From Streptomyces longisporoflavus (GTDB lineage Bacteria > Actinomycetota > Actinomycetes > Streptomycetales > Streptomycetaceae), in the NCBI RefSeq assembly GCF_014649775.1, contig NZ_BMTR01000006.1:1-64000 (forward strand): a stretch of 64,000 nucleotides of DNA, given 5' to 3'. Shown in pieces: positions 50,574-59,110 of this stretch. How positions within the stretch are numbered: position 1 is the first letter of the stretch; every line of letters begins with the position of its first letter. Position numbers and translations under genes: made by a program. The notes beneath the pieces were generated by a model. That model saw only the letters and a list, made by a program, of their open reading frames with translations, was not told the origin of the DNA and ran no database searches.

Positions 50574-51599
50574 TTGCGCGTACTGCTCACCGGACACCAG
50601 GGCTACTTGGGCACCGTCATGGCCCCGGTACTCACGGCCGCCGGACACGAAGTCGTCGGCCTTGACGCCGGTCTGTTCGCCGACTGCGTGCTCGGCCCGC
50701 CGCCCGCGGACCCGCAGGGCCACCAAGTGGACCTGCGCGACCTCACGCCCGAACACGTGGCCGGGGTGGACGCAGTGATCCACCTGGCCGCGCTCTCCAA
50801 CGACCCGCTGGGGTCGCTCGCGCCGGAACTCACCTACGACATCAACCATCACGCGTCCGTACAGCTCGCCCGGCTGGCCCGCGAGGCCGGAGTGAAGCGC
50901 TTCCTGTACGCGTCCACCTGCTCGGTCTACGGCGCCGCGGGCGGCGGCGACCTGGTCGGCGAGGACGCCCCGCTGCGCCCGGTCACGCCGTACGCCGAGT
51001 CCAAGGTGCGCGTCGAGGACGACCTGCACGCGCTTGCCGACGGCGACTTCAGCCCGGTGTACATGCGCAACGCCACCGCGTTCGGCTACTCGCCCCGGCT
51101 GCGCGCCGACATCGTCCTGAACAACCTGGTGGGCCACGCGCTCCTGTCCGGCGAGGTGCTCGTGCTCTCCGACGGCACGCCCTGGCGCCCGCTGGTGCAC
51201 GCCGCCGACATCGCGCGGGCCTTCACCGCCGCGCTCGACGCGCCGCGAGAGGCGGTGCACGACCGGGCGTTCAACATCGGCAGCGAGACCAACAACGTCA
51301 CGGTCGCCGAGATCGCCGAGCAGGTCGCCGAGGCGGTGTCCGGCGCGAAGATGCGGATCACGGGGGAGAACGGCGCCGACCCGCGGTCCTACCGGGTGGA
51401 CTTCTCCCGGTTCCGCGCCGCGATCCCCGGCTTCGACTGCGAGTGGACGGTCAAGCAGGGCGCGCTCGAACTCGCCGACGCCTACCGCAAGTTCGGACTC
51501 ACCCGCGAGGACTTCGAGCAGCGCTTCACCCGCCTCGCCGTGCTGCGCGCGGCGTCCGAAGCCGGCACCGTCGACGACACCCTGCGGCGGCGCGGATGA
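50574..51599 (+). CDS. NAD-dependent epimerase/dehydratase (extended SDR)
   Basis: A 341-residue nucleotide-sugar SDR. The start is TTG 50574 after a GGGGGAA site. The NAD motif TGHQGYLG (about 7-14), Ser-Thr in YASTCSVYGAAGGG and the catalytic YAESK (about 142-146) are all present, along with GTPWRPLVHAADIARA, which contacts the sugar nucleotide. Without a structure-specific motif I cannot say if it is an epimerase, a 4-ketoreductase or a dehydratase. In this module it might supply or reduce the 4-keto intermediate of the C-methyltransferase. Confidence 0.9.
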   Translation: MRVLLTGHQGYLGTVMAPVLTAAGHEVVGLDAGLFADCVLGPPPADPQGHQVDLRDLTPEHVAGVDAVIHLAALSNDPLGSLAPELTYDINHHASVQLARLAREAGVKRFLYASTCSVYGAAGGGDLVGEDAPLRPVTPYAESKVRVEDDLHALADGDFSPVYMRNATAFGYSPRLRADIVLNNLVGHALLSGEVLVLSDGTPWRPLVHAADIARAFTAALDAPREAVHDRAFNIGSETNNVTVAEIAEQVAEAVSGAKMRITGENGADPRSYRVDFSRFRAAIPGFDCEWTVKQGALELADAYRKFGLTREDFEQRFTRLAVLRAASEAGTVDDTLRRRG

Positions 51600-52885
51600 C
51601 ACCGCAGTTCGAGGAAGGCGCCGGCGAACAGATGCACGCGCTGGTGGAGCGGCTCTACCCGCTCTGCCGCAGCATCACGGGCGACGGCGTGCGCGCCACC
51701 CTGGACATCGTCGGCGAGTACATCCCCTTGCAGGTGCACGAGGTGCCGACCGGGACGCAGGTGCTCGACTGGACGGTGCCGCAGGAGTGGAACATCCGGG
51801 ACGCCTACGTCGCCGACGCCGCCGGCAACCGGGTCGTCGACTTCGCCGCGTCCAGCCTGCACGTGCTCGGCTACAGCGTGCCGGTGTCGAGGACCATGCC
51901 GCTGGCAGAACTCCGCGAGCATCTGCACACCCTGCCCGACCAGCCGACCCTGGTGCCGTACCGCACCAGCTACTACAAGCCGGCCTGGGGATTCTGTCTG
52001 GCGCAGGAGACCCTGGACGCGCTGCCCGACGGCGAGTACGAGGTGTGCGTCGACTCCACGCTCGCCGACGGCCATCTCACCTACGCCGAGCACGTCGTCC
52101 CCGGACAGGTGCCCGACGAGGTGATCGTCTCCTGCCACGTCTGCCATCCGTCGCTGGCCAACGACAACCTCGCCGGGATCGCCGTGGCGACGTTCCTGGC
52201 CAGGGCGCTCGCGGAGACGACTCCGTACTACACCTATCGGTTCATCTTCGCGCCCGGCACCGTGGGGGCCATCACCTGGCTGGCCCGGAACAAGGAGCGG
52301 GTGGACCAGATCAAGCACGGCCTCGTGCTCGCCTGCGCCGGCGACTCGGGCCAACTGACGTACAAACGGAGCAGGCGCGGCGACGCGGAGATCGACCGGG
52401 TGCTGCAACACGTGCTCCAGGCCTCCGAACGCCCGCACCGCGTCACCGAGTTCACTCCGTACGGCTATGACGAGCGGCAGTACTGCTCACCCGGGTTCAA
52501 CCTCGGCGTGGGCTCGCTCAGCAGGACCCCGTACGCCGAGTACCCGGAGTACCACACCTCGGGCGACAACCCGGACTTCGTGTTCCCGGCGGCGATGGCG
52601 GACACCCTCGATGTCTGCCGCGAGGCGTTCGCCGTCCTCGACCGCAACCGGCGCTATCTGAACCTCAGCCCCTACGGAGAACCGCAGTTGGGACGGCGCG
52701 GTCTGTACGACGCGCTCGGCGGCCGCAGTGACACCAAGGAGGCCCAGCTGGCCATGCTCTGGGTGCTCAACCTCTCCGACGGCGAGCACGATCTGCTCGA
52801 CGTCGCCGAGCGGTCCGGGCTGCCGTTCGACACCGTCGCCGCCGCGGCCGACGCCCTGCACGGCGCAGGGCTGATCAAAGCGTGA
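51596..52885 (+). CDS. DUF4910 aminopeptidase-like protein
   Basis: A 429-residue protein, ATG 51596 overlapping the SDR stop. The N-terminal LYPLCRSITGDGVRATLDI (about 15-33) is the DUF4910 hallmark. The M28-like zinc site has SCHVCHPSLANDNLAG (about 180-195) and YHTSGDN near 320, and a winged-helix-like C-terminal tail follows (LLDVAERSGLPFDTVAAAAD). Family members occur in surface-polysaccharide loci beside PIG-L and nucleotidyltransferase genes, but the role is not known to me. A metal-dependent hydrolase acting on an amide of a modified sugar is a reasonable guess. Confidence 0.85.
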   Translation: MTPQFEEGAGEQMHALVERLYPLCRSITGDGVRATLDIVGEYIPLQVHEVPTGTQVLDWTVPQEWNIRDAYVADAAGNRVVDFAASSLHVLGYSVPVSRTMPLAELREHLHTLPDQPTLVPYRTSYYKPAWGFCLAQETLDALPDGEYEVCVDSTLADGHLTYAEHVVPGQVPDEVIVSCHVCHPSLANDNLAGIAVATFLARALAETTPYYTYRFIFAPGTVGAITWLARNKERVDQIKHGLVLACAGDSGQLTYKRSRRGDAEIDRVLQHVLQASERPHRVTEFTPYGYDERQYCSPGFNLGVGSLSRTPYAEYPEYHTSGDNPDFVFPAAMADTLDVCREAFAVLDRNRRYLNLSPYGEPQLGRRGLYDALGGRSDTKEAQLAMLWVLNLSDGEHDLLDVAERSGLPFDTVAAAADALHGAGLIKA

Positions 52886-54174
52886 CGCCGATGACCACCG
52901 GGGAGGAGAAGACGGCCCGGCCCGCCGCCAGACGGGCCATCCTCGGCCGGCTGTCCTGGGGCCTCGCCGACCAGGCGGCCTCCAGCCTGTCCAACTTCGC
53001 GGTGGGGATCTACGTCGCCCGCTCCCTCGGCTTGACCGCGTTCGGCGTGTTCAGCCTGGCCTGGGTGACCTACGGAGTGGTCCTCAGCGTCTCCCGCGGC
53101 CTGGCCACCGACCCGCTCGTGGTGCGCTTCAGCGGCGTGTCGGACACCTCCTGGCGCGGGGCGGTCGCCCGGTCGTCGGGCACCGCGCTCGGCGTCGGTG
53201 TCGTCATCGGCGCGGCCTGTGTGGTCATCGGCCTCGCTCTCGGCGGCCGGGTGGGGCCCGCCTTCGCCGGCCTCGGCCTGATGCTGCCGGGGCTCCTCGT
53301 ACAGGACGCCTGGCGGTACTCGTTCTTCGCCGCGGGCAGCGGTCAGAAGGCGTTCGTGAACGACGTCGTGTGGGGCGTCGCGCTCGTGCCGGCCATGGTG
53401 GTGGCGGCCCGCGTGGGCACCGTGACCGCTTTCGTGCTCGCCTGGGGCGCGTCCGCCACGGTGGCCGCGGTGTACGGCTGTTTCCAGTCCGGCATCCGGC
53501 CCCGGCTCACCGGAGCGCGCGACTGGCTCCGCGAGCACCGCGACCTCAGCTACCGGTACCTCGTCGAGAACGTCGGCGTCAGCGGCTCCAGCCAGCTGCG
53601 GGCCTACGGGCTCGGCGCGATCGTCGGGGTCAGCGCGGTGGGCGTGATCCGGGGCGCCGAACTGCTGCTCGGCCCGTTCCTCGCCGTACTGATGGGGCTG
53701 ACGCTGGTCACCGTCGCGGAGGCGGCCCGGATGCTGCGCCAGGCACCGGAACGGCTCGGCCGGTTCTGCCTCTACCTCGGCGCCGGACAGGCCGTCGGCG
53801 CGCTGCTCTGGGGCGCGGCGCTGCTCCTTGTGCCGGACCGGGGCGGCGAGTTCGTTCTCGGCGACGTCTGGAGCTCCGCTTCGGCGATCATCGTGCCGGT
53901 CACGCTCGGCGTCGCGGGCGCAGGCATCGGCACCGGCGCGGCGGCCGGCCTCCGCGCCCTCGCCGCGGCCCGGCGCAGCCTGCGCTGCCAGCTGTTCGCC
54001 TCCACCTGCTACGTCGGCGGCGGGCTCGGCGGGGCACTCATCGCCGGCACGCCCGGCTCGGCCTGGGGCGTCGCCACCGCGTCCCTCTGCAGCTCCGCCG
54101 TGTGGTGGCTGCAACTGCGGTCCGCTCTGCGCGAGCGCCGCCAGAACCCCATTCCCGAAGTGAGGACGCAATGA
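52882..54174 (+). CDS. Lipid-linked repeat-unit flippase (Wzx-like, MOP superfamily)
   Basis: A 430-residue membrane protein with about 12 hydrophobic segments, GTG 52882 overlapping the upstream stop. The first segments (LADQAASSLSNFAVGIYVARSLG and FGVFSLAWVTYGVVLSVSRG, quoted in part) are typical of polysaccharide-synthesis MOP flippases, with conserved Arg at the helix ends. It should move the undecaprenyl-linked repeat unit to the outer leaflet for polymerisation by the Wzy candidate. Confidence 0.87.
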   Translation: MTPMTTGEEKTARPAARRAILGRLSWGLADQAASSLSNFAVGIYVARSLGLTAFGVFSLAWVTYGVVLSVSRGLATDPLVVRFSGVSDTSWRGAVARSSGTALGVGVVIGAACVVIGLALGGRVGPAFAGLGLMLPGLLVQDAWRYSFFAAGSGQKAFVNDVVWGVALVPAMVVAARVGTVTAFVLAWGASATVAAVYGCFQSGIRPRLTGARDWLREHRDLSYRYLVENVGVSGSSQLRAYGLGAIVGVSAVGVIRGAELLLGPFLAVLMGLTLVTVAEAARMLRQAPERLGRFCLYLGAGQAVGALLWGAALLLVPDRGGEFVLGDVWSSASAIIVPVTLGVAGAGIGTGAAAGLRALAAARRSLRCQLFASTCYVGGGLGGALIAGTPGSAWGVATASLCSSAVWWLQLRSALRERRQNPIPEVRTQ

Positions 54175-55118
54175 CCGCCCATCCCCGGTTGAGCATCGGC
54201 CTGCCCGTCTACAACGGCGAGGAGTACCTCGCCGAGTCCCTCGACGCGCTGCTCGGCCAGACCTACGAGGACTTCGAGCTGGTCATCACCGACAACGCCT
54301 CGACCGACAAGACCCGGGACATCTGCCACGAGTACGCCGCGAAGGACTCGCGCATCCGATACATCCGGCTGCTGCGCAACATCGGCGCAGCCCCGAACCA
54401 CAACTACGTGTTCACCCAGTGCCGCGGCGAACTGTTCAAGTGGGCGTCGCACGACGACCTGTACGCACGGGACCTGCTGCGGCGCTGCGTGGAAGCGCTG
54501 GACGAACGCCCCGACGTGATCCTCGCGCACGCCGACCAGGCGGTCATCGACGGCGACGGCAAGGTGACGGTGCCCTACGAATACACGCTCGCCACCGACT
54601 CGCCCCGCGCGCCGGAACGCTTTCGCAGCATGCTGTTCGAGCCCGGCGGCGACGACTTCTACGGAGTGATGCGGGCCGACGTGCTGCGCCGGGTGAGGCC
54701 GCACGACAGCTACCACCACGCGGACCGCACCTTCGTCGCCGAGATCGCCCTGCACGGACCTTTCCACCAGGTGCCCGAGCTGCTGTACTTCCGCCGCGAC
54801 CACCCCACCCGCGCCGAGCGGGCGAACCCCTCCGTGCGCTCCCGGTGCGTCAACCTCGACCCGCGCCGGGCAGGACGGCTGCACCCGACACCCCGGCTGC
54901 TCGCCGAGTACGTCCTGGGTTTCGTCGAGGCGATCCGGCGGGCCCCGCTCTCCGCGGCCGACCGGCGCGCCTGCTACCGCCACCTGGCCGCGTGGATGAC
55001 CAGCCGGGCCCGGCCGGGCGCCGGAGAACGGGTCGAGGACCGTGCCCCGGTCGACCCGGACCTGCTCACCGTCTCCGTCGACGACCTCGTCGCCGGCCGT
55101 GAAAAGAGGCAGGCATGA
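54171..55118 (+). CDS. Glycosyltransferase family 2
   Basis: A 315-residue GT-A transferase, ATG 54171 overlapping the flippase stop. The N-terminal LSIGLPVYNGEEYLAESLDA and ITDNASTDKTRDIC (about 38-51) are classic GT2. The DXD-like motif is FKWASHDDLY (about 84-93). No membrane anchor is obvious. The C-terminal region (about 220-315) is not conserved. It probably adds one sugar, perhaps the modified one made by this operon, to the repeat unit. Confidence 0.9.
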   Translation: MTAHPRLSIGLPVYNGEEYLAESLDALLGQTYEDFELVITDNASTDKTRDICHEYAAKDSRIRYIRLLRNIGAAPNHNYVFTQCRGELFKWASHDDLYARDLLRRCVEALDERPDVILAHADQAVIDGDGKVTVPYEYTLATDSPRAPERFRSMLFEPGGDDFYGVMRADVLRRVRPHDSYHHADRTFVAEIALHGPFHQVPELLYFRRDHPTRAERANPSVRSRCVNLDPRRAGRLHPTPRLLAEYVLGFVEAIRRAPLSAADRRACYRHLAAWMTSRARPGAGERVEDRAPVDPDLLTVSVDDLVAGREKRQA

Positions 55119-56341
55119 CATCCGGAGACGAAACCGCGCTGCGTGTCGGGGTGTTCGGCCTGCTCGGCTCCGGCAACGTCGGCAACAACGGGTCGCTCGA
55201 GGCCGTGCTCGGATTCCTCCGCGCCGAGCACCCGAAGGCGGTCGTGGACGCGCTGTGCGGCGGACCCGAGGACGTCACGGCCCGGTACCGGATCCCCGCG
55301 ACACGGCTGAACTGGTACCGCGGCGAGTACCGCACCGCGTCACGCGCGGGCGCGATCGCGGCCAAGGGCCTGGGCAAACTCGTCGACGTCGTCCGCACCG
55401 CCGCCTGGGTGCGTCGGCACGACGTGGTGATCGTGCCGGGCACGGGCGTCCTGGAGACCACGCTGCCGCTGCGGCCGTGGGGCTTCCCCTACTCGCTGTT
55501 CCTGCTCTGCGCGACCGGCCGGCTCTTCGGCACCCGGGTCGCCCTGGTCAGCGTCGGCGCCGGCCCGATCGGCAACCGGCCGACCCGGACCCTGGTGCGC
55601 TGGTCGGCACGGCTCGCCGCCTACCGCTCGTTCCGGGACGACCAGTCCCGCGAAGCGATGCGGGCGATGCGCGTGGACACCAAGCGCGACAAGGTCTACG
55701 AGGACCTCGTGTTCGCCCTGCCGACGCCGTCGGCGAACGAGCCCGCCGGGCCGCCGGGCCCGGTCTGCGTCGGCGTCATGGACTTCCACGGCAGCAACGA
55801 CGAGCGCGCCAGGGCCGCCGAGATCAACCGGCGCTACCTCGACGGGACGACCGCGTTCGTGCGCGCGCTGGTCGAGGACGGCAGACCGGTCCGCCTCGTC
55901 ACCGGCGACGATCTCGACCGGCCGGTGGCCGAGGCGATCCTCGACGCGGTGGACTCGCCGCTGGTCACCGCGGCCGAGACGGCCACGCTCGACGACCTGA
56001 TGAAGGAGATGGCGGCCGCCGACACCGTGGTCGCGACCCGGTACCACAACCTGATCTGCGCGCTGAAGGTCGGCACGCCGACGCTCGCCGTCAGCTATTC
56101 GGCCAAGAGCGACGCGCTCATGGACCGCATGGGCCTCGGCGCGTACTGCCAATCGGCCCGCGACCTGGACACCGGCCGACTGCTCGAACAGTTCCGGGCA
56201 CTCGAACAGAACTCGGCCGAGGTGCGGCGGGCCCTCGTCGAGCAGAACCAGCTCGCCACACGGCGTCTCGACGACCAGTTCACCGCCCTGACCGCGGCCC
56301 TGTTCCCGGCGAGCGACCACATCCTGCGGGAGGCCACATGA
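55115..56341 (+). CDS. Polysaccharide pyruvyl transferase family protein
   Basis: A 408-residue GT-B-like protein, ATG 55115 overlapping the GT2 stop. The N-terminal FGLLGSGNVGNNGSLEAVLG (about 14-33) and the C-terminal VVATRYHNLICALKVGTPTL (about 305-324) match the PS_pyruv_trans family (CsaB, WcaK, EpsO). These transfer a pyruvate ketal from PEP to a sugar, adding a negative charge and sometimes an anchor for SLH proteins. Not every family member is a proven pyruvyl transferase. Confidence 0.88.
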   Translation: MTSGDETALRVGVFGLLGSGNVGNNGSLEAVLGFLRAEHPKAVVDALCGGPEDVTARYRIPATRLNWYRGEYRTASRAGAIAAKGLGKLVDVVRTAAWVRRHDVVIVPGTGVLETTLPLRPWGFPYSLFLLCATGRLFGTRVALVSVGAGPIGNRPTRTLVRWSARLAAYRSFRDDQSREAMRAMRVDTKRDKVYEDLVFALPTPSANEPAGPPGPVCVGVMDFHGSNDERARAAEINRRYLDGTTAFVRALVEDGRPVRLVTGDDLDRPVAEAILDAVDSPLVTAAETATLDDLMKEMAAADTVVATRYHNLICALKVGTPTLAVSYSAKSDALMDRMGLGAYCQSARDLDTGRLLEQFRALEQNSAEVRRALVEQNQLATRRLDDQFTALTAALFPASDHILREAT

Positions 56342-56889
56342 AGGTGACCGAAGTCCCGGCGATAGCCGGGGCATACCTGTTCGAGCCGACGCCGTACGCC
56401 GACGAACGCGGCTTCTTCTGCCGTACGTTCGACGCCGACGTGGTCCGCTCGGTGGGCCTGGACCCGGACGCCTTCATCCAGGACAGCGTGTCCCGGTCGG
56501 TCCGGGGGGTGCTGCGCGGGATGCACCTGCGCTCCGGAGCCGGCGAGGCCAAGCTCGTGCGGTGCTCGTACGGGAAGATCTTCGACGTCGTCGTGGACCT
56601 GCGCCCGGACTCGCCGACCTACCTGGGCCGGGCCTTCTTCGAGCTGTCCGGCGAGACACAGGCGACCCTGTACATCCCGGCGGGATGCGCGCACGGCTTC
56701 CAGGCGCTGACCGAGACCGCCGACACCTCGTACCGGATCGACCGGCCGCACGATCCGGCCGAAGACGTGACGATCGCCTTCGACGACCCGGAGCTCGCCA
56801 TTCCGTGGCCGCTGCCGCCCGCGTTGATGTCGAAGCGGGACCGCGAGGCGCCGAGCCTCGCCGAAGCCCTGAAGCAACAAGAGAACTGA
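56338..56889 (+). CDS. dTDP-4-dehydrorhamnose 3,5-epimerase family protein
   Basis: A 183-residue RmlC-like cupin, ATG 56338 overlapping the previous stop. The active-site region GVLRGMHLRSG has His 63, and the FAHGF-type motif appears as CAHGFQALTE near 121-130. The DVVVDLRPDSPTYLG strand supplies the catalytic Asp partner. It epimerises C3 and/or C5 of an NDP-4-keto-6-deoxyhexose. No rmlA, rmlB or rmlD gene is adjacent, so it may act on the non-rhamnose sugar of this operon rather than on rhamnose precursors. Confidence 0.88.
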   Translation: MKVTEVPAIAGAYLFEPTPYADERGFFCRTFDADVVRSVGLDPDAFIQDSVSRSVRGVLRGMHLRSGAGEAKLVRCSYGKIFDVVVDLRPDSPTYLGRAFFELSGETQATLYIPAGCAHGFQALTETADTSYRIDRPHDPAEDVTIAFDDPELAIPWPLPPALMSKRDREAPSLAEALKQQEN

Positions 56890-56896
56890 GGCCGGA

Positions 56897-58225
56897 GTGA
56901 GCACCGAAGACTTCCGACTGCCGCGATCGCACAGGGCGAACGAGCGGCTGCACACCATGATCCCCGGCGGCGCGCACACCTACGCCAAGGGCGACGACCA
57001 GTACCCCGAGCACTTGGCGCCGGTCATCAGCCACGGCCACGGCGCCCATGTGTGGGACGTCGACGGCAACCGCTACATCGAGTACGGCTCGGGGCTGCGG
57101 TCGGTCAGCCTCGGCCACGCCCACCCGCGCGTGCTCGAAGCGGTGCGGCGCGAACTCGACCGGGGCAGCAACTTCGTACGGCCGTCCATCGTGGAGGCCG
57201 ACGCCGCGGAACGCTTCCTGGCCACCGTGCCGACCGCCGAGATGGTGAAGTTCGCGAAGAACGGCTCCGACGCCACCACCGGCGCGGTACGCCTCGCCCG
57301 CGCCGTCACCGGGCGCCCGCGGGTGGCCATCTGCGGCGACCATCCGTTCTTCTCCGTCGACGACTGGTTCATCGGCACCACACCGATGAACGCAGGCATC
57401 CCGGCGGCGACGACCGACCTCACCGTGGCGTTCCCGTACGGGGACCTGGCCGCCACGGAGGAACTGCTCAGCCGGTACGAGGGCGAGATCGCCTGCCTGA
57501 TCCTCGAACCGGCCACCACCCACACCGAGCCGCCGCCCGGCTACCTCGCGGGGCTGCGCGATCTCGCCGACCGGCACGGCTGCGTACTGGTCTTCGACGA
57601 GATGATCACCGGCTTCCGCTGGTCCGAGGCGGGCGCCCAGGGGCTGTACGGCGTCACGCCCGACCTCTCCACGTTCGGCAAGGCGCTGGGCAACGGGTTC
57701 GCCGTCTCCGCGCTCGCCGGGCGCCGCGACCTGATGGAGCGGGGCGGGCTCCGCCACTCCGGCGAGCGGGTGTTCCTGCTCTCCACCACGCACGGTGCCG
57801 AGACACACTCCCTGGCGGCCGCCATGGCCGTGTGCGCCACGTACGTCAAGGAGGACGTCACCGCGCGCCTGCACGCCATCGGCGAGCGATTGGCGGCCGG
57901 TGTGCGCGAGGCCGCGGCCGGCATGGGCGTCGGCGACCACGTCCTGGTCCGGGGCCGGGCCAGCAATCTGGTCTTCGCCACTCTCGACGAGAACGGGGAG
58001 CCGTCGCAGCCCTACCGCACCCTGTTCCTGCGCCAGCTCCTTGCGGGCGGGGTGCTCGCCCCCTCGTTCGTGGTGAGCAGCGCGCTGGACGACACGGACA
58101 TCGCCCACACCGTCGATGCGGTGGCCCGCGCATGTGCGGTCTACCGCAAAGCACTTGACGCCGGTGACCCCACTCCGTGGCTGGCGGGGCGGCCGGTGAA
58201 GCCGGTCTTCCGGCCCTTCGCATGA
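56897..58225 (+). CDS. Class III PLP aminotransferase (glutamate-1-semialdehyde aminomutase-like)
   Basis: A 442-residue fold-type I PLP enzyme starting at GTG 56897. Motifs: MIPGGAHTYAKGDDQYPEHL (about 17-36), KFAKNGSDATTGAVRLARA, VLVFDEMITGFRW and the PLP lysine in STFGKALGNGF at Lys 262. Despite the HemL-like look it lies in a sugar operon with no heme genes, and HemL-like proteins of this type recur in surface-sugar clusters. Transamination of a keto-sugar or side-chain aldehyde is likely. It is the last gene of the operon and its end faces the PAP2 gene 17 bases away. Confidence 0.88.
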   Translation: MSTEDFRLPRSHRANERLHTMIPGGAHTYAKGDDQYPEHLAPVISHGHGAHVWDVDGNRYIEYGSGLRSVSLGHAHPRVLEAVRRELDRGSNFVRPSIVEADAAERFLATVPTAEMVKFAKNGSDATTGAVRLARAVTGRPRVAICGDHPFFSVDDWFIGTTPMNAGIPAATTDLTVAFPYGDLAATEELLSRYEGEIACLILEPATTHTEPPPGYLAGLRDLADRHGCVLVFDEMITGFRWSEAGAQGLYGVTPDLSTFGKALGNGFAVSALAGRRDLMERGGLRHSGERVFLLSTTHGAETHSLAAAMAVCATYVKEDVTARLHAIGERLAAGVREAAAGMGVGDHVLVRGRASNLVFATLDENGEPSQPYRTLFLRQLLAGGVLAPSFVVSSALDDTDIAHTVDAVARACAVYRKALDAGDPTPWLAGRPVKPVFRPFA

Positions 58226-58242
58226 GGTGAGGTGACGTTCCG

Positions 58243-58986
58243 TCAGCGGTGCTTCCACGGGCCGCTGTCGGCCACCCGGTCGGCGACCCGGTCGACCAGC
58301 AGGGCGGTCACCGGCACCACGGCAAGCGCCGTGCACCAGCCGCCGAGGATGTCGGTCGGGTAGTGCGCGCCCAGGGCGACCTGCGCCCAGCCCATGGCGA
58401 CGCCGGCCACCACCGCGGCGGCGAGCACGAGCAGCAGCCCCGCCGTCCTGCCGAGGCCGAGCCGTCCTGCCGCGAACAGCGCGGCCACGAGGGCGAACGC
58501 CGTGAGGAAGGCAGCGTGCCCGCTCGGGTAGGAGAGGTTGTCGGGGCCGTGGATGGTGCGTCCCACCAGGGACTTGAGCAGCGTCGCCGCCACGACGGCC
58601 AGGCCGGTGGCCAGCACGGCGAACACGGCCGTACGAGGCCGCCGCAGCAGCAGGCAGCCCGCCACGGCGGCCACGATCAGCAGCGCCGCCCCGGCGGGCT
58701 CCGCCAGGAAATCGGTGGCCAGAGCGACGCCGCGCCAGGGTTGGCGCACGCTGTCGTCCGTCGGCTGGATGAACCACCTGTCCACCGTGCCGGACTCGCC
58801 GTGGCCGGAGTACATGACCCCCAGCACGACGACCGGCAGCACGGCGAGGACGGCGACCAGCCCGAGCCACCCGCGCAGGGGCGGGGGAAGCACCGCGGAC
58901 GGTAAGTGGTGTTCCGGATCTTGTTTCCCCGAGGCGTCTGCGACGGGGTCGGGGCGCGGCCCCTCGTCCGACCGGTGAGCAACCAT
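58243..58986 (-). CDS. PAP2 family membrane phosphatase
   Basis: A 247-residue phosphatase with about six membrane segments. ATG 58986 is used because MVAHRSDEG follows a GGTTG-poor but acceptable site; ATG or GTG codons further upstream add an unconserved leader. The three PAP2 motifs are present: KSLVGRTIHGP, YPSGHA and GAHYPTDILGG with the catalytic His. It removes phosphate from lipid phosphates such as undecaprenyl diphosphate or phosphatidic acid. Its place at the convergent end of the polysaccharide operon makes undecaprenyl-PP recycling attractive, but it is on the opposite strand. Confidence 0.9.
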   Translation of the reverse strand: MVAHRSDEGPRPDPVADASGKQDPEHHLPSAVLPPPLRGWLGLVAVLAVLPVVVLGVMYSGHGESGTVDRWFIQPTDDSVRQPWRGVALATDFLAEPAGAALLIVAAVAGCLLLRRPRTAVFAVLATGLAVVAATLLKSLVGRTIHGPDNLSYPSGHAAFLTAFALVAALFAAGRLGLGRTAGLLLVLAAAVVAGVAMGWAQVALGAHYPTDILGGWCTALAVVPVTALLVDRVADRVADSGPWKHR

Positions 58987-59110
58987 GAATCCGCGGCCTC
59001 CGCTTCCCCTGTCCGAGACCCGCACTCCCCGGCCCGACCATCACCCTAACCAACAACCGCTCGCGGCACGTTGGAGTGGGGCAGCCGGCGCCGCGGCCCG
59101 CCGTCCTTCG

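Noticed and set aside
56897..58225. hemL, heme biosynthesis glutamate-1-semialdehyde aminomutase
   Set aside because: No other heme gene is adjacent, and the gene is embedded at the end of a sugar operon; a sugar-related aminotransferase role fits better.
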